This document shows positions 1 to 11,369 of a stretch of 64,000 bases of DNA, one piece after another. A program made the position numbers and the translations under genes. The stretch's first letter is position 1; each line of letters starts with the position of its first letter. The notes beneath the pieces were generated by a model. It was not told the DNA's origin. It saw only the letters and a list, made by a program, of their open reading frames with translations, and did not search any database. Source of the DNA: Sisyra terminalis. Lineage: Eukaryota > Arthropoda > Insecta > Neuroptera > Sisyridae. The stretch is taken from contig OY292275.1 in NCBI GenBank assembly GCA_958496175.1, positions 59,101,701-59,165,700 on the forward strand, given 5' to 3'.

Positions 1-203
1 ATCAAGTTTCCGCAAACCCTTAAAAGTGCGAAAATGTCTGCGCCTAGTAAAACTAATATGGCCACCACTGGAAAACAAAAAACGATAAAATTAAAATAAT
101 GATGAATTTGAACTACCAACATGTTGGGGTGACAGAAAAAAAAATATCAGAACCAAAAAAAATTAGTCAAGCGACCAGTGCTGGATTGACTGAATTGGAC
201 TGA
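1..203 (-). mobile_element. Partial GGGTCAGTCC-TIR element (family B), minus orientation
   Basis: Reverse-complement match to the left part of the elements at 17128 and 54539, sharing the stretch around 'catgttggtagttcaaattcatc' in reverse. It ends near 203 with 'gaattggactga', the inner part of the family's terminal inverted repeat (GGGTCAGTCCAAT in the other orientation). The element runs off the window edge and holds no open frame of note. Confidence 0.7.
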
Positions 204-1383
204 TCTATTTATAAATTCTGTATGTTTATATTGACATCCTGATTTTGAAGTTAATAAAAATATTAAAAAAATAACAGTCATTGCAGGATATAAATGAAAA
301 CATTTTCTCATTAATATAATTAAATCAAGCGAAAACACAATGTAATAAAGAAAAAAAGCATTATAATAAAAGCCTTAGAAATATATTTCCAATGCATTAG
401 TTCCTTGAATTTTATCATTTTAAGCTTTTTGGTATTAACTTTAACCATTATCGCTATGTATACGATTAGCTAAGCTTTACGTTTTTCTAAGCTTCGTTAT
501 TTTTTCTAGCGTAATTGTATAAATTTAATGATGAGTCTAACTAATTAAATTTGCATTTATTCAATTAGTATCAGCGAATTTACTCGACATAAGCGGCACT
601 GAGCTTTGCTTCTTCGGAAATTTATGATGAATAATTTAAATTAAACATAATTACATTGAAACGGACGTCACTACACTTTATCCTTTTTTTGCTCATTTTC
701 AGAAGCACGTAAAGTTCATTAATAAAGATAAATATTTACATTTTATTAAACACTACGAAAATCTGAATATTTTTACGTTAAGTTTTGGAAAATATGAATT
801 TTTATCTCACTTTTTTATTATGAAAATTAATCTGTTTTTGTGAAAGCTTTTCAATGTTTTAAAGCTTTGAATTCTTTGCAACCTTGACCCTGCGTAGTCA
901 TAATATAATCGTTTAGTTCCGTGATATTGAAATTGTCTGCATTACCTAAAAAGGAAAGAAGATATTAATATTAATTTCTTTCATCCTTGAAAATTAAACT
1001 TAAAAATCAATAAATTCATATTCAAATCTTTGCTCATATTGTCGACGTGAAAAAGCTCGGAAACTTATCTTTTGGCCAATTTTTTACTACGGAAAAGCTG
1101 TTGGAAAGTTTTTAATTTTATTGAAGTTAAAAAGCTTAATTTTAGGGGAAAAGCTTATAGGGTATTTACCGTTTTGAAAACGAAATTGGTAGATTAAGGT
1201 TTGATATAAAGAAAATTTAAGATGTGAAACTATTTTTAAGGGAAGAAGCATTAAGAAAATTAAGCCAAGAATTAAGCCATTGGACATCAGAAGAAGTAAT
1301 TTTGGAAGGAAAATTCAGAAAATCTTAGATTTTTGGAAAAGAGAATCGACTTCTTTGACTTGAACCCTCAAAATTAAATACAA
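204..1383. other. AT-rich non-coding stretch, nothing recognised
   Basis: No ORF with codon-like composition, no terminal repeats and no RNA gene were seen. Short ORFs here are leucine/phenylalanine/lysine-rich chance frames. Confidence 0.6.
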
Positions 1384-2128
1384 AGGACATAGGACGGTAA
1401 GTATAGTGAATCGGCCCCAGAAGGGTATTTGGTTCATAATTTCAGGGTATATTGGTACTATTAAGATACATTGATTCGGCAAGTTTCAGATCCCTATGTA
1501 TTACCGTTTCTTCAAAAATCGAAAAAAGCTAGAACTCTAAAAAAAAATTTTTCTCAGAAACTTGAGAATCGATTTATTTGAATTTTGGGTATGTTTTAGG
1601 GGTTGATAGTAGCTTCTAGAAAAAAAATTAAGAGCTATATCGGTTTATAAGATCCTTGAAAAGAAGTGATTTTTCTTTTAATTTGGAATTTTTAACCATG
1701 ATACAATTTTGGTACAATTACGAAACTATTTTTTTCGGATTCTCCATTCAATTTGCTTTGAAATTATGTACTTTTTAAATTTTAAAAAACGGTACACCGT
1801 ATTGAAAAATAATAAAAACCGATTTATAACTTAAAAGAACAAGCTTTCTTTTTTCAAGGATTTTATAAACCGATATAGCTCTTAATTTTTTTTCTAGAAG
1901 CTACTATCAACCCCTAAAACATACCCAAAATTCAAATAAATCGATTCTCAAGTTTCTGAGAAAAATTTTTTTTTAGAGTTCTAGCTTTTTTTGATTTTTG
2001 AAGAAACGGTAATACATAGGGATCTGAAACTTGCCGAATCAATGTATCATAATAGTACCAAAATATCCTGAAATTATGAACCAAATACCTTTCTGGGACC
2101 GATTCACTATCCTATGTCCTATGTCCTC
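1384..2128. repeat. Foldback element, about 745 bp with arms of about 280 bp
   Basis: The arm at about 1384-1665 ('ggacatagga...gtgaatcgg...') is repeated in inverse at about 1845-2128 ('ccgattcac...tcctatgtcc'), at roughly 90% identity by eye. A unique spacer of about 180 bp lies between. No coding capacity. The ends do not match the TAG-type ends of the other foldbacks, and no clear target duplication was found, so its class is unknown. If transcribed it would form a long hairpin. Confidence 0.8.
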
Positions 2129-2480
2129 TCTACAAAAAGAATATCTAAACTTTTTTCAATTCCCATTCTTTATGATTGTTAAATTTTTTTATGTCCCCAA
2201 AAAGTACCACTCAGTTTTGCAATATTATGATCCACAGGGAAATTAAATAATGTTATAATCGATGAAAAATACTCAGACATAGCGACATAAAAAGGAATAT
2301 TTTATTTGACGATACATTTGCTAATACATAAACGAGTCGTACGAACTCGAAGAAAAACTTTTTCTTCCAAGTAAGCATCCCCCGATCAATATTATCAACA
2401 TAGAACTTCTCAAGAAGAAGAAAAAAATAAGAAGAAAAATCAAATGATCCACATGAATAAATCACCCACCCACTTTCCAA
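2129..2480. other. AT-rich spacer
   Basis: Short frames on both strands with no recognisable product and no repeat structure noticed. Confidence 0.5.
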
Positions 2481-3080
2481 CCCGGTTATTTTACACCCTC
2501 TTAAACATTATCCCATGTCCCGAGCATTCCATAAGCAAAGTCATTACTTTCAATTTGCACAAGAAATGTTTACACAATGCCCAGATGAACCACGTCCTGT
2601 TTATCGTGACATAAAACACGCCAAGAAAAAAAAATCACCACATTGACTCCATCCACTGAAGATTGTCCTCTAAACAGCTACTCATTCAATTTTCCCGTTG
2701 TTCCCGACCAATAATTGTGTCTCGCATCAAACGACGTGTCACTTTCGACATGCGTCTCCTCATATAACAAACGACATATTCCCATTCATCCCCATTCATC
2801 CCCATACACCTAAAAGCGTTTTGCTCCGTTTCGCAATACGTGCACAGAAAGAAAAATCAGACGACGGCGCTCAACAAATAAATGGTTCGGTGCAGAATAA
2901 ATGAATTTCTTCACAAGTGTGCAAATAAATATTTTGCGTCACATGTAAATTAGGGGTGTGAAGACGCCGGAAATTATTGTTGGAGAACGGCAAGTTGCCA
3001 CCCGTTAGGTTGGCGAGCAAATATGTTGGAGGAAAATATTGCAAACAAAGATATATTGTGAAATGATTTCCTTTGAACAA
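2481..3080. promoter_or_regulatory. Less AT-rich unique patch, possible upstream regulatory or 5' UTR sequence
   Basis: This stretch is visibly richer in G+C than its surroundings and is not repeated elsewhere in the window. It contains a short tandem run of 'cattcatcccc' around 2781-2805 and several CG-containing words (acgacgtg, gacgacggcgc). No splice-supported exon was found. It could be the promoter or a non-coding first exon of the downstream transporter, or an enhancer. This is inference from composition only. Confidence 0.25.
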
Positions 3081-3680
3081 TATTAGTTTTCTATGGGGTA
3101 AACTTTGATTTTAAATTTCTTGGAAATCCCAGAGAAGGTATATCCAATATGCTTGATTAAATATGTGTAAAGTATAGCTCAAATTCGACAAGCTTTCATA
3201 GAAAATTCAAAACTTTTGACTTCTTTAATTTTTACCTTATTAAATGAAATTTTTTGATCTTTCCACTTGATCATCCAAATACTTTTCTTGAAAAGTTCGC
3301 TGGAATTTAGTGGTTTTGGTTAGACTGCAGAATTTGCACCCTGAATTTGCGAAAATTATAGCCAAATTTTTCTTGGTACCTAAAAATATATTGTATTAAA
3401 GTTGATTCACAGAAGGTCATAGGAGTATAAAGTCATAGAAAATCGGTCTCAATTTTATAAATACTCAAATCTTTACCTTATTTAATTCTTGAGAAAAAGG
3501 ATAATATGTGAAAAATACTTTACTAATAGATTCTATAGATTAGTGTCTAGGACCCAATAATTTAGAAAGAATACTCTCCAGTCAAGAACTTGTATTTTAA
3601 TTACATAAAACAATAAAATATATTTAACATTTTCCTAATTTTTTTTTCACTTTTGCTGGCAAATATTTAAGAAAAACTTT

Positions 3681-3852
3681 TCTGATCAACAGTTTGGATT
3701 CCAACAATTCTACACTACAATTAAGCAAGTTTGTATAATACTAAACACGATACGGAATTCACTAAAAAACAAAAATACTGCTCAATGGATTTCCTGGATA
3801 TTTATCTGGCTTTTGATAAGATGTGTAGCAAATTGCTCCACAGGTTGATCTT
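3681..3852 (+). pseudogene. Jockey-type reverse transcriptase fragment, copy 1
   Basis: Translation gives QFGFQQFYTTIKQV, then after a frameshift DFLDIYLAFDKMCSKLLHRLI. These match the conserved non-LTR reverse transcriptase blocks of the Jockey group (QFGFRQ.HST..Q.. and FLDI..AFD.VWH..L..KL). The frameshift between blocks and the lack of flanking domains mark it as dead. Confidence 0.75.
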
Positions 3853-4689
3853 AAAAAAATACTGCTTTACAAAGCAATTATAAAATCAATTTAAACCTAG
3901 TGGAACAAAGTTGATTAACAAAAGGTCATAAGAGTATAAAGTAATAGAAAATCGGTCTCAAAAGATACTTAAATGATAAATCTCTTTATAAATACTTTAA
4001 TTTCTATCTCAATTGGTTCTTGAGAAAAAGGATATGTGAAAAATACTTTACTAATGAACTCTTTTGGTTAGTACCTAGAACCCAATAATGGGTAAACTTT
4101 GATTATAAATTTCATGGAAACCCCTGAGAAGGTGTATCCAATGTGTTTAATTAAATATATGTGAATCATAGCTCAAATTCAACAAGCTTTCATAGAAAAT
4201 TCAAAACTTTTGACTTCTTTAATTTATTAAATGAAATGTTTTAGTCTTTCCAATTCGTCCATCCAAATACTTTCCTTGGAAAGTTCACTAGAATTTAGTG
4301 GTTTTGGTTAGACTGCAGAATTTGCACCCTGAATTTGCGAAAATTATTGCCAAATTTTTTTCTTGGTACTTAAAAATATATTGTGTTAACGTTGATTCAC
4401 AAAAGGTCATAGGAGTATAAAATTATAGAAAATCGGTCTCAAAAGATACTTAAATGATAAATCTCTTTATAAATACTTTAATTTCTATCTCAATTGATTC
4501 TTGAGAAAAAGGATATGTGAAAAATACTTTACTAATGGACTCTATAAGTTAGTGCCTAGGACCCAATAATTTAGAGAGAATACTCTCCAGTCAAGAACTT
4601 GTAATTTAATTACATAAAACAATAAAATATATTTAACATTTTCCTATTTTTTTTTTCACTTTTGGTGGCAAATATTTGAGAAAGACTTT

Positions 4690-4863
4690 TCTGATCAATA
4701 GTTTGGATTCCAACAATTCTACACTACAATTAAGCAAGTTTGTAGAATACTAAATACGATACAGAATGCACTAAAAAACAAAAAAATACTGCTTAATGGA
4801 TTTCCTGGATATTTATCTGGCTTTTGATAAGATGTGTCGCAAATTGCTCCACAGGTTGATCTT
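4690..4863 (+). pseudogene. Jockey-type reverse transcriptase fragment, copy 2
   Basis: Same two blocks as copy 1, with the FLDIYLAFDKMCRKLLHRL variant and again a frameshift between them. It lies about 1010 bp downstream of copy 1. The flanking sequence ('tagaaaatcggtctca', 'gagaatactctccagtcaag') is shared with copy 1. Confidence 0.75.
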
Positions 4864-5259
4864 AGAAAAAAAATACGCCTTTACAAAGCAATTATAAAAT
4901 AAATTTAAACCTAGTGGAACAAAGTTGATATACAAAAGGTCATAAGAGTATAAAGTCATAGAAAATCTCTCCCAAAAGATACTTAAATGATTAATCTTTT
5001 TATAAATACTTAAATCTCTACCTCAGTAGATTCTTGAGCAAAGGATAATATGTGAAAAATACTTTACTAATGTGCTCGATTGGTTAGTGCCTAGGACCCA
5101 ATAATTTGGAGAGATAACTCTTCAATCAAGAGCTTGTTTTTCAATTAAATAAAACCATAAAATATTTTTAACATTTTTCTAAGATTTTTTTTCATTTTGG
5201 CTAGCAAGTATTTGAGTTAATCTGAGTAATATTGGAGCTGAGTGGAAGATTTTTCATAC

Positions 5260-5729
5260 CAGTTTAACAGTTTAGATTCAGGCAATTCTACTCTACAATT
5301 AAACAAGTTTATAGAGTAATAAACACGATACAGAATGCACTAAAAAACCAAAAATACTGCTCAATGGATTTCCTGGATATTTATCAGGTTTTTGATAAGA
5401 TGTGTCACAAATTGCTCCACAGGTTGATCTTAGAAAAAAATACTCCTTTACAAAGCAATAATAAAATCAATTTAGACCTAGTGGAACTTTGGTGTATGAC
5501 ATCCAATTTAAATGTGGAAATAATGCGAAGATACCAGTCCAAGGGTTTGATTATTATATCATTAGGCTTTTCATCGTTTTGTGACATGCGCTTAGTCCAA
5601 AAGAAGTTCGTTTTCGGATATTTCAATTTTCGTGTCAATTTTATGTTTTATGTTAAATCAATGATTCCCAACCAATTTCGAGCTATACTCCACCCAAGCA
5701 TTTTTAATATCCTGATGCCCCCCTTGTGA
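5260..5729 (+). pseudogene. Internally deleted Jockey-type reverse transcriptase, copy 3
   Basis: The ATG frame 5364-5729 begins MDFLDIYQVFDKMCHKLLHRL, the reverse transcriptase palm block. After only about 20 codons it continues LWCMTSNLNVEIMRRYQSK. That resembles the C-terminal block of Jockey-group polymerases (roughly LWG.ASNSNIEI.QRFQSK). The middle of the polymerase, including the catalytic FADD/YADD block, is missing, so this is a non-functional deletion derivative despite its 121-codon frame. Confidence 0.75.
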
Positions 5730-5829
5730 TATTTAATTTATGTAATTGAAAATTTTACGGTTTTCATCTGAAGAAAGCTTCAAAGGTCATTAACTTGATA
5801 CTTGGTAAAAACTCCCTTTCAAAGCAATA

Positions 5830-6095
5830 ATAAAATCAATTTGGACCTAGTGGAACTTTGGGGTATGGCATCCAACTAAAACGTGGAAATAATGCAAAGA
5901 TACCAGTCCAAGGATTTGTTTGTTATAATATTAGTCTTCTCATCGTTTCATGGCATACTCTAAGTACAAAAAAGTTCATTTTCGGATATTTCAATTTTCG
6001 TGTCAATTATGTGTTTTATGTTAAATCAATAATTCCCAACCAATCTTGGGGTATGGCCCATCTAAACATTTTTAATATTCTGATGCCCCCCTTGT
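5830..6095 (+). pseudogene. Jockey C-terminal fragment, copy 4
   Basis: Repeats only the C-terminal part of copy 3 (LWGMASN, a stop, then NVEIMQRYQSK) and the same 3' flank ending 'tgatgccccccttgtgatattta'. Stops and frameshifts are present. Confidence 0.65.
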
Positions 6096-6120
6096 GATAT
6101 TTAAAGTTTGTGATTTAAAA

Positions 6121-8839
6121 TTTTACGGTTATTCATCTGAAGGAAGCTTAAAAGGCCCTTAACTTGGTATCTGAACTAGCTTTCAAAGAATAAGTTACCA
6201 ATGAAAGAAAAAATGAAAAAATGAAAGAACAGTTAAAGAAATAGTTTCCAAACATAAAATAGGGAACTGAAATGCAGAAATAACAAATATTTGAATGAAA
6301 TATTATTCTGAAATGAATAAAAAACAAATCATTCTGGAATTTCCCCATAGTCTTTCGTTAAGTTAGCCGAAGGGTGCACGTCCTGCTCATAGCCCACGAA
6401 AATATTGCCATTCCCCACTGGTGGGACCTCCGTCCCACGTCGGGAATAACGGGGTTAAATAGACCCTAATATACAGTGCCTTAGTGTCTCAAACTCAGCT
6501 GAGGTATTACAAAATTGCCGGTATTACATAATAAGGCGGTTGATGTTTTGATGGTAATTAATTTTTAAATAAAAATAATAACCAGATAAGAAATTGTTTT
6601 ACTTGCTTTTTTCTTTCGAAGGTATATCAAAGAATTTTTGAGATTTTTGTTTTACCAAGCAATTGGGTCCTTACCGAATCAATCATTCTTTGGTTGTATA
6701 ATAATTGTTTAGTTGTTTTCCTAGATAATAGTTTTCCAGCTTTCTAGTTCTTTGGACTATTGAGTATACCGAAAATTAAGCAGAATTTGCCTTAATTGTA
6801 GTGCAATTAATTAATTTTTTTAATAAATCTAAAAAAAAAACGAGGGAAATCAATTGAAATGCTAACAATGCTAGTGTTTAAAGGTTTTCACCTACATTGT
6901 TGTGTAATTCAGAGAAAATTATAAGAACTAATAGAATGGAAAGAAGAATTAAGTACAGAAAAAAGCTTTGTGAAATAAAAATTTGATTTACTGAATATTA
7001 CAAAATAAAACCATAAATCAATCGAATTTTCATGCCATTCAGCCTTTTTTCCTAAACCAATTTGATATTTCATATTTCTTATCCTATAACCTTTTCAGTA
7101 GCACAAATAAAGCTCTGATATCATACAAATTTAGGCCAAAGCTTTTTAAGAATAAAAAAAGTGTGATTTACTTGTCTTTGTCGTTGGACCTTCAAAAATT
7201 GTTTCCTAAGATCAATGTTATGCTTAAGTTGGCCAAGTTAGTAATGTAGAAATCCGTCTTTTGTATTGTTGAAAGGTCTCAATAATCAACTGGAGGTCTG
7301 AGGTAGTTGTTGACAATTTTCACACTTTGTACCTGAAAAAATTACACTGTTAGTATTGATTTTCGGATCGACTATATTTAAAATTAAAATTGACTTCTTT
7401 CTAAATTGTGATTAATTTTTTTTCCTTTAAATATTATAAAATGATTGAAAGAGTGTAAAGGTCAAAAATTTATATTTTCACCATTTGAAATTTCAATTAG
7501 TTTTCAAGTCATAAATAAATTTTTTTTAGAAACGAAGTTTACAGTATTAAGTATGATTAGAAGTTATAAATTTTACGATAGAAAAAAAGTTTAATGAAAA
7601 TTTTTATGGGTTTGTAAAAACTGTTTTCATTGTTTGAAAAACTGGAATTTTTTGTCGAACTTTAATTTTTTTATTGTGGAAAATAAATGAATCTTTTAAT
7701 GTTCGAATAAGTTTATTTAACCGAAAGCATTTTCATCAAAATTTATTCAACCAATGCGTTTATCAGATTCGGTTCGAATGAAAGAAGAAAAATCAATAGT
7801 ATAAGAGCATTTGAATGCATTATCCCTAGAGGTAGTATTTCCGGGACCAAAAATGGCACCAATCCTAACTAATTGGAATAATAATAAGAAGAAGAACATT
7901 AAAGTCAACATTTTCACTTTTTTCAACGTTTTTCAACGAATATTTGTTCTCCCAATTGGCTCAATATTATGCTTTGGGTAAAAATTCATGTGCTCTATTG
8001 ATTTTTATCAATTCTAAAGACTACATTTTGTTCTCGGTAGTTAAGAAGTATCAAAATTGCAATTGGAAGTTTTGAGGAAATAAATTTTGCCAATGTTCAT
8101 TCAAGTTACACTTTATTTGAGAAAAGGTGCTGATTTCCGTTTATTGGAAAATAATTGAAAATCATTCAATTGTATGGAAGAGTTTGAAACATTTATTGAA
8201 ATTTAGTTCAATAGAAAACGATAACAATGCAAAGTTTAAAAGCGCAACTTATTGTTCAAAGAAAATGGAAATGAATTTGGTATTAAAAATTGACAATTCA
8301 TTATATACAAAGTTTGAGATTGAAAAGCCTATCGGCATCTTTTGAAATTTTCCTTTGAATGCATTGAAAAATGTTCTTCAAATTTTAATTATTATAAATA
8401 TTCTATGTTTCCAAACTTTGTAGTTAAATAATGTTATTAAATCCTTTTTATTAATTTCGCGTTTTTGGCGACTAATTTTTGAGATGATAATTAATTCATT
8501 TCCCGTTACCCAATTGAAATTGTGTCACCTTACAATTTCATCTATTGAAATTTCAGTTTGATAAAAGATATTTTATTTTAAATATTTAACTTTATCGATA
8601 ATTGTGAAGTGGCAGAAACGGAGAATTGAAACGTTAAATGTGAAAGATAAGAATAAGTATTTGAAATTTAGTTGTTACAATAATTTTTAAAATGACAAAG
8701 ATTGTAAATAAATAAACTAATATTGTTAATAAACTAATATATAATATTGTCTTGCGTTTCCCAGTGAAACATTGGTTCTTTTCCAAAAATCAAACGCTGC
8801 CTAATTGAAAAAATTGATGATAAAAATTTGATTTACAAG
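6121..8839. other. AT-rich spacer with one GC-richer remnant
   Basis: Mostly AT-rich and featureless. Positions 6355-6480 are GC-richer (around 'ccactggtgggacctccgtc') and directly follow the retrotransposon array, so they may be a retrotransposon 3' end or another repeat. No coding exon was recognised. Confidence 0.5.
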
Positions 8840-8850
8840 TCGACTTGTCA

Positions 8851-9268
8851 GGTTACCAATTCTCCAGTTTTAGTCCGGAGACTCCAGAAAAATAATGTTT
8901 TCTCCAGACTCCAGTTTACAAAAATAATCTCCGGATTTTTTTAGGGTTACCAACTCCCCCATTTTAAACCGGAAAACTCCAGAAAATGTAATTTTTTCTT
9001 GACTCCAATTTACAAAAACGATTTTCCACATTTTTCAAAGTTAAAAAAAAGCAAAATTTTCCACTGTTATCAAGCGATAACAATTGATTTTATAGTCAAA
9101 AATATATATATTTATTATATTTCGAAAATAGAATAAAGCAGTAAAGCTTGTGAACGTTATCATTTAGAATACTTGCTAAATTTTTAAAACTGTTTTTTAT
9201 TGAATACAACTCTCCGAATTTAGTTAAACGTTCTCCGGATTTTCTATAATTTAAAATTGGAAACCCTA
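8851..9268. mobile_element. Non-autonomous DNA element with internal terminal duplication
   Basis: The direct repeat TCGACTTGTCA flanks it (8840-8850 and 9269-9279). The ends are inverted: left 'aggttaccaattctcc', right reverse complement 'agggtttccaatttta'. The left terminal segment is repeated inside at about 8944 ('agggttaccaactcccc...ccggaaaactccagaaaa'), so the left end is partly duplicated. The AGGGTT-type ends suggest a hAT-like MITE. The 11-bp flank repeat is longer than the usual 8 bp and may include terminal bases. Confidence 0.65.
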
Positions 9269-9455
9269 TCGACTTGTCATTTTTACAATAATTATTTTGC
9301 TCATTTCTTTAAACTAATTTCCATTTGAATTTTTACTGTTAAAACCTTTGTATAAGTATCGCTTTTTTGATAGCGATAATTTTTTAGGGGGTAATTGTTG
9401 TTGTAATAATTAACACAGTTATCCAATCGAGAGTTATCTTGTTATCCATGGGAAT

Positions 9456-9652
9456 CAGGGACGTGGATCAGAACTATTATGGTCCAATTAATGGACAAAA
9501 ATTCAATCAAAATTCACAAAAAAACAATAAAATTGATTTATGTTCCTTGAAGAGACGTCTATATCTAATAACGTTGCATTTTCTACTTTGATGTTACTTT
9601 AATTCGCGAATAAAATGAGCCATGTTGGTTCTGATCCACGCTAACATGCCTG
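9456..9652. mobile_element. Short TIR element (MITE-like)
   Basis: Left end CAGGGACGTGGATCAGAAC, right end reverse complement CAGGCATGTTAGCGTGGATC..., sharing 'cgtggatcagaac'. Interior text 'tctaataacgttgcattttct' recurs at about 36604, so it belongs to a family. The CAGG ends fit hAT MITEs, but the flanks do not show a convincing 8-bp duplication. Confidence 0.55.
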
Positions 9653-10170
9653 ATTTACAAGAAAACCATTTACTAATTAATAAAACTCTACTAATTTTAT
9701 GCTGTCTTATAGAAAATCACTAATGTTTCGAAAATAGAATAAGAAGTATTTTAGTCTTATATACTAAACTGGTTTATTCAAATAAATTAAAAGAACTAGG
9801 AATATCTAAAAGGTTAATTTTTTTCAAGTTTTAGCTGAATATCGATAAAATATGCTTTACATTCCAAAGAATCAGATCCTCAACTTTCTTCTGCCTTTTT
9901 AAATGAAAATTGCAGAAAAAATTATTTGTAAAAAAAATCAAATTTTAACAGGCATTGCATTGGCAATTATTTTCCTTCCTAACCAGTGATGTCTGGTTAG
10001 AGATAGACGTAAGGTTTTAAATTTGGTTTTAAGGATTGTAAAGTTGGTTCTAAGGTGCAACAATAGCTGCAGAGATAGTGAGACTATAATTGTATTCAAT
10101 TCTCCTTTTTTATGAAATTGTTATTACCTAAAAGTTTCTTTAAGACCTTTTTAAAGGAAATCTTCCCTTC
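9653..10170. other. AT-rich spacer
   Basis: No gene, terminal repeat or RNA gene recognised. Confidence 0.5.
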
Positions 10171-10173
10171 TTT

Positions 10174-10440
10174 TTAAATTCTAAGTCTAATTTTTGGTCC
10201 CGTAAAAACACTTTCCTTCAACTTTGCCTCCGAGAGGCCTGGAAACTTTGATGATAAGTATTTGAAGCAATTTTCATCTCTTGGAAGTGACTTTACAAAT
10301 TGCTTCATCAATCCCGGCTTTATGTAAAGCGATGGTAAAAGAACTCTTTGAGAAGGCACCAAAATTTTATGCAGGATGTTCTTTTGGATCTTGCCAACTT
10401 TAGGATCTTTCGGTGGCCAATACTTTTTGGTCCAGTGATT
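10174..10440 (-). pseudogene. Decayed fragment of a dispersed insect ORF (LPPLHIKLGLMK-type)
   Basis: The minus-strand frame reads ...SQRVLLPSLYIKPGLMKQFV..., then ...ENCFKYLSSKFPGLSEAKL... and ...FTGPKIRLRI. Upstream (10370-10440), W.KKYWPPKDPKVGK fits the same frame. I recall this pattern (VLLPPLHIKLGLMK.FVKA...F.YL...FP.LSEAK.K.GIFVGPQIR) from multi-copy hypothetical proteins in arthropod genomes, which suggests mobile-element origin. No start codon, intron structure or remaining domains are seen, so it is a fragment. The function of the family is not known to me. Confidence 0.55.
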
Positions 10441-11137
10441 TTCTCAATCTCTACTATCCCCTAGACCTAAAATCTATATAAATTTTATAGTTAAAATTTT
10501 TCACTGTTATTACTATAATTTTAGGGGAATATACAGTTAAAACCGATTTGTAATTTTTGCAGTATGTCCTCGAAATCATGGACACAATTTTTAGGAGACT
10601 CTGGATTAATACTTCAATACCTCAATCCAAAAAATTAAATATCCTTATAACAGAAATTGAGATTTAATTAAATCTAAACAGATGCATTTTTTGACCTTAT
10701 TACTATTATGAATATAAGAATTCAATCATTTTTGACCTCAACATTATAATAAAGCAGGTAAGCAGGTAAGCAGGAAGTGGTGTTATTAAAAACTAAAATC
10801 AAGAAACCGACAACGTTTTGGTGACATCATTGGCTATTAAAGTTCTAAAGAAAATTTAGTCTCATTAGGAAAATAATATGTTGGAAATGTTTATGAAAGC
10901 AATTACTTACTTCTATTGCATATTTTATCCTCATGAAAAAAATGAGTCTATTTAGAATTCAGTAAACGTATGTACTCGTAACAATATGTTGATCATTTAC
11001 TCTTAAGTTCCATAAGTCTACATATCTACTTCGTTAAAGTTTAGAGGTTCACAATTTTACTGTGTATATGATTATTATTTATATTATTTAAATGTCTGCT
11101 AAAAATCGGTTGAAAAATGAAACATTTTCGTTTACAG
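10441..11137. other. AT-rich sequence upstream of the first recognised transporter exon
   Basis: Contains a short run 'aagcaggtaagcaggtaagcagg' at about 10754. It ends in a good splice acceptor, 'cattttcgtttacag', at 11137. No upstream coding exon with a phase-0 donor could be identified with confidence. Confidence 0.5.
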
Positions 11138-11369
11138 AGTGACAATGGCGGGCATGGAGGCAGTGGATCCGCGACAGAGGTTCGGTTGGACGATGAAATG
11201 GACAAGGTGTTTGCAATGTCTGGAGGACTTCAAGACGATCGCTTCGACGTCGCTGGTCTGGTCGGCGATCAACTGGAAACGATGGCCAGTCAAGAACTTA
11301 ATAATGCAGCCGGAGCTGCCAAAAATGTTGCCACAAATCCTCGCCAATTTGGCGAGCGAGAATACAGCT
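11138..11369 (+). CDS. Ndae1: Ndae1 exon A (N-terminal, start not in this exon)
   Basis: The acceptor 'ttttcgtttacag' ends at 11137 and the donor 'AGCT|gtgagt' follows 11369. The frame reads [21 protein letters not shown] then DKVFAMSGG, which resembles the acidic N-terminus of insect Ndae1 proteins. An in-frame ATG at 11117 would give MKHFRLQ plus this sequence, but that ATG lies across the polypyrimidine tract, so an upstream exon ending in phase 0 is more likely. The exon ends in phase 1 and joins the next to give [17 protein letters not shown]. Confidence 0.8.

Larger units (their letters stand above)
3092..6120 (+). repeat. Tandem array of degenerate Jockey-like retrotransposon segments
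   Basis: Block starts recur at 3099 and 4089 ('ggtaaactttgat...gaaggt.tatccaat'), about 990 bp apart. The peptide-encoding segment starting 'gatttcctggatatttatc' recurs near 3786, 4798 and 5366. A 3' segment ending 'atgcccccttgtgatattta' recurs at about 5710 and 6083. The array looks like several partial, diverged copies of one non-LTR retrotransposon joined head to tail, which ordinary 5'-truncated insertion does not readily give. Unequal recombination among nested copies is the likely cause. Confidence 0.75.

Noticed and set aside
11117..11137. ATG at 11117 as the Ndae1 start
   Set aside because: In frame, but the bases between it and 11138 form a good polypyrimidine-AG acceptor, and comparable proteins have an upstream N-terminal exon, so a spliced start is preferred. 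It cannot be excluded.
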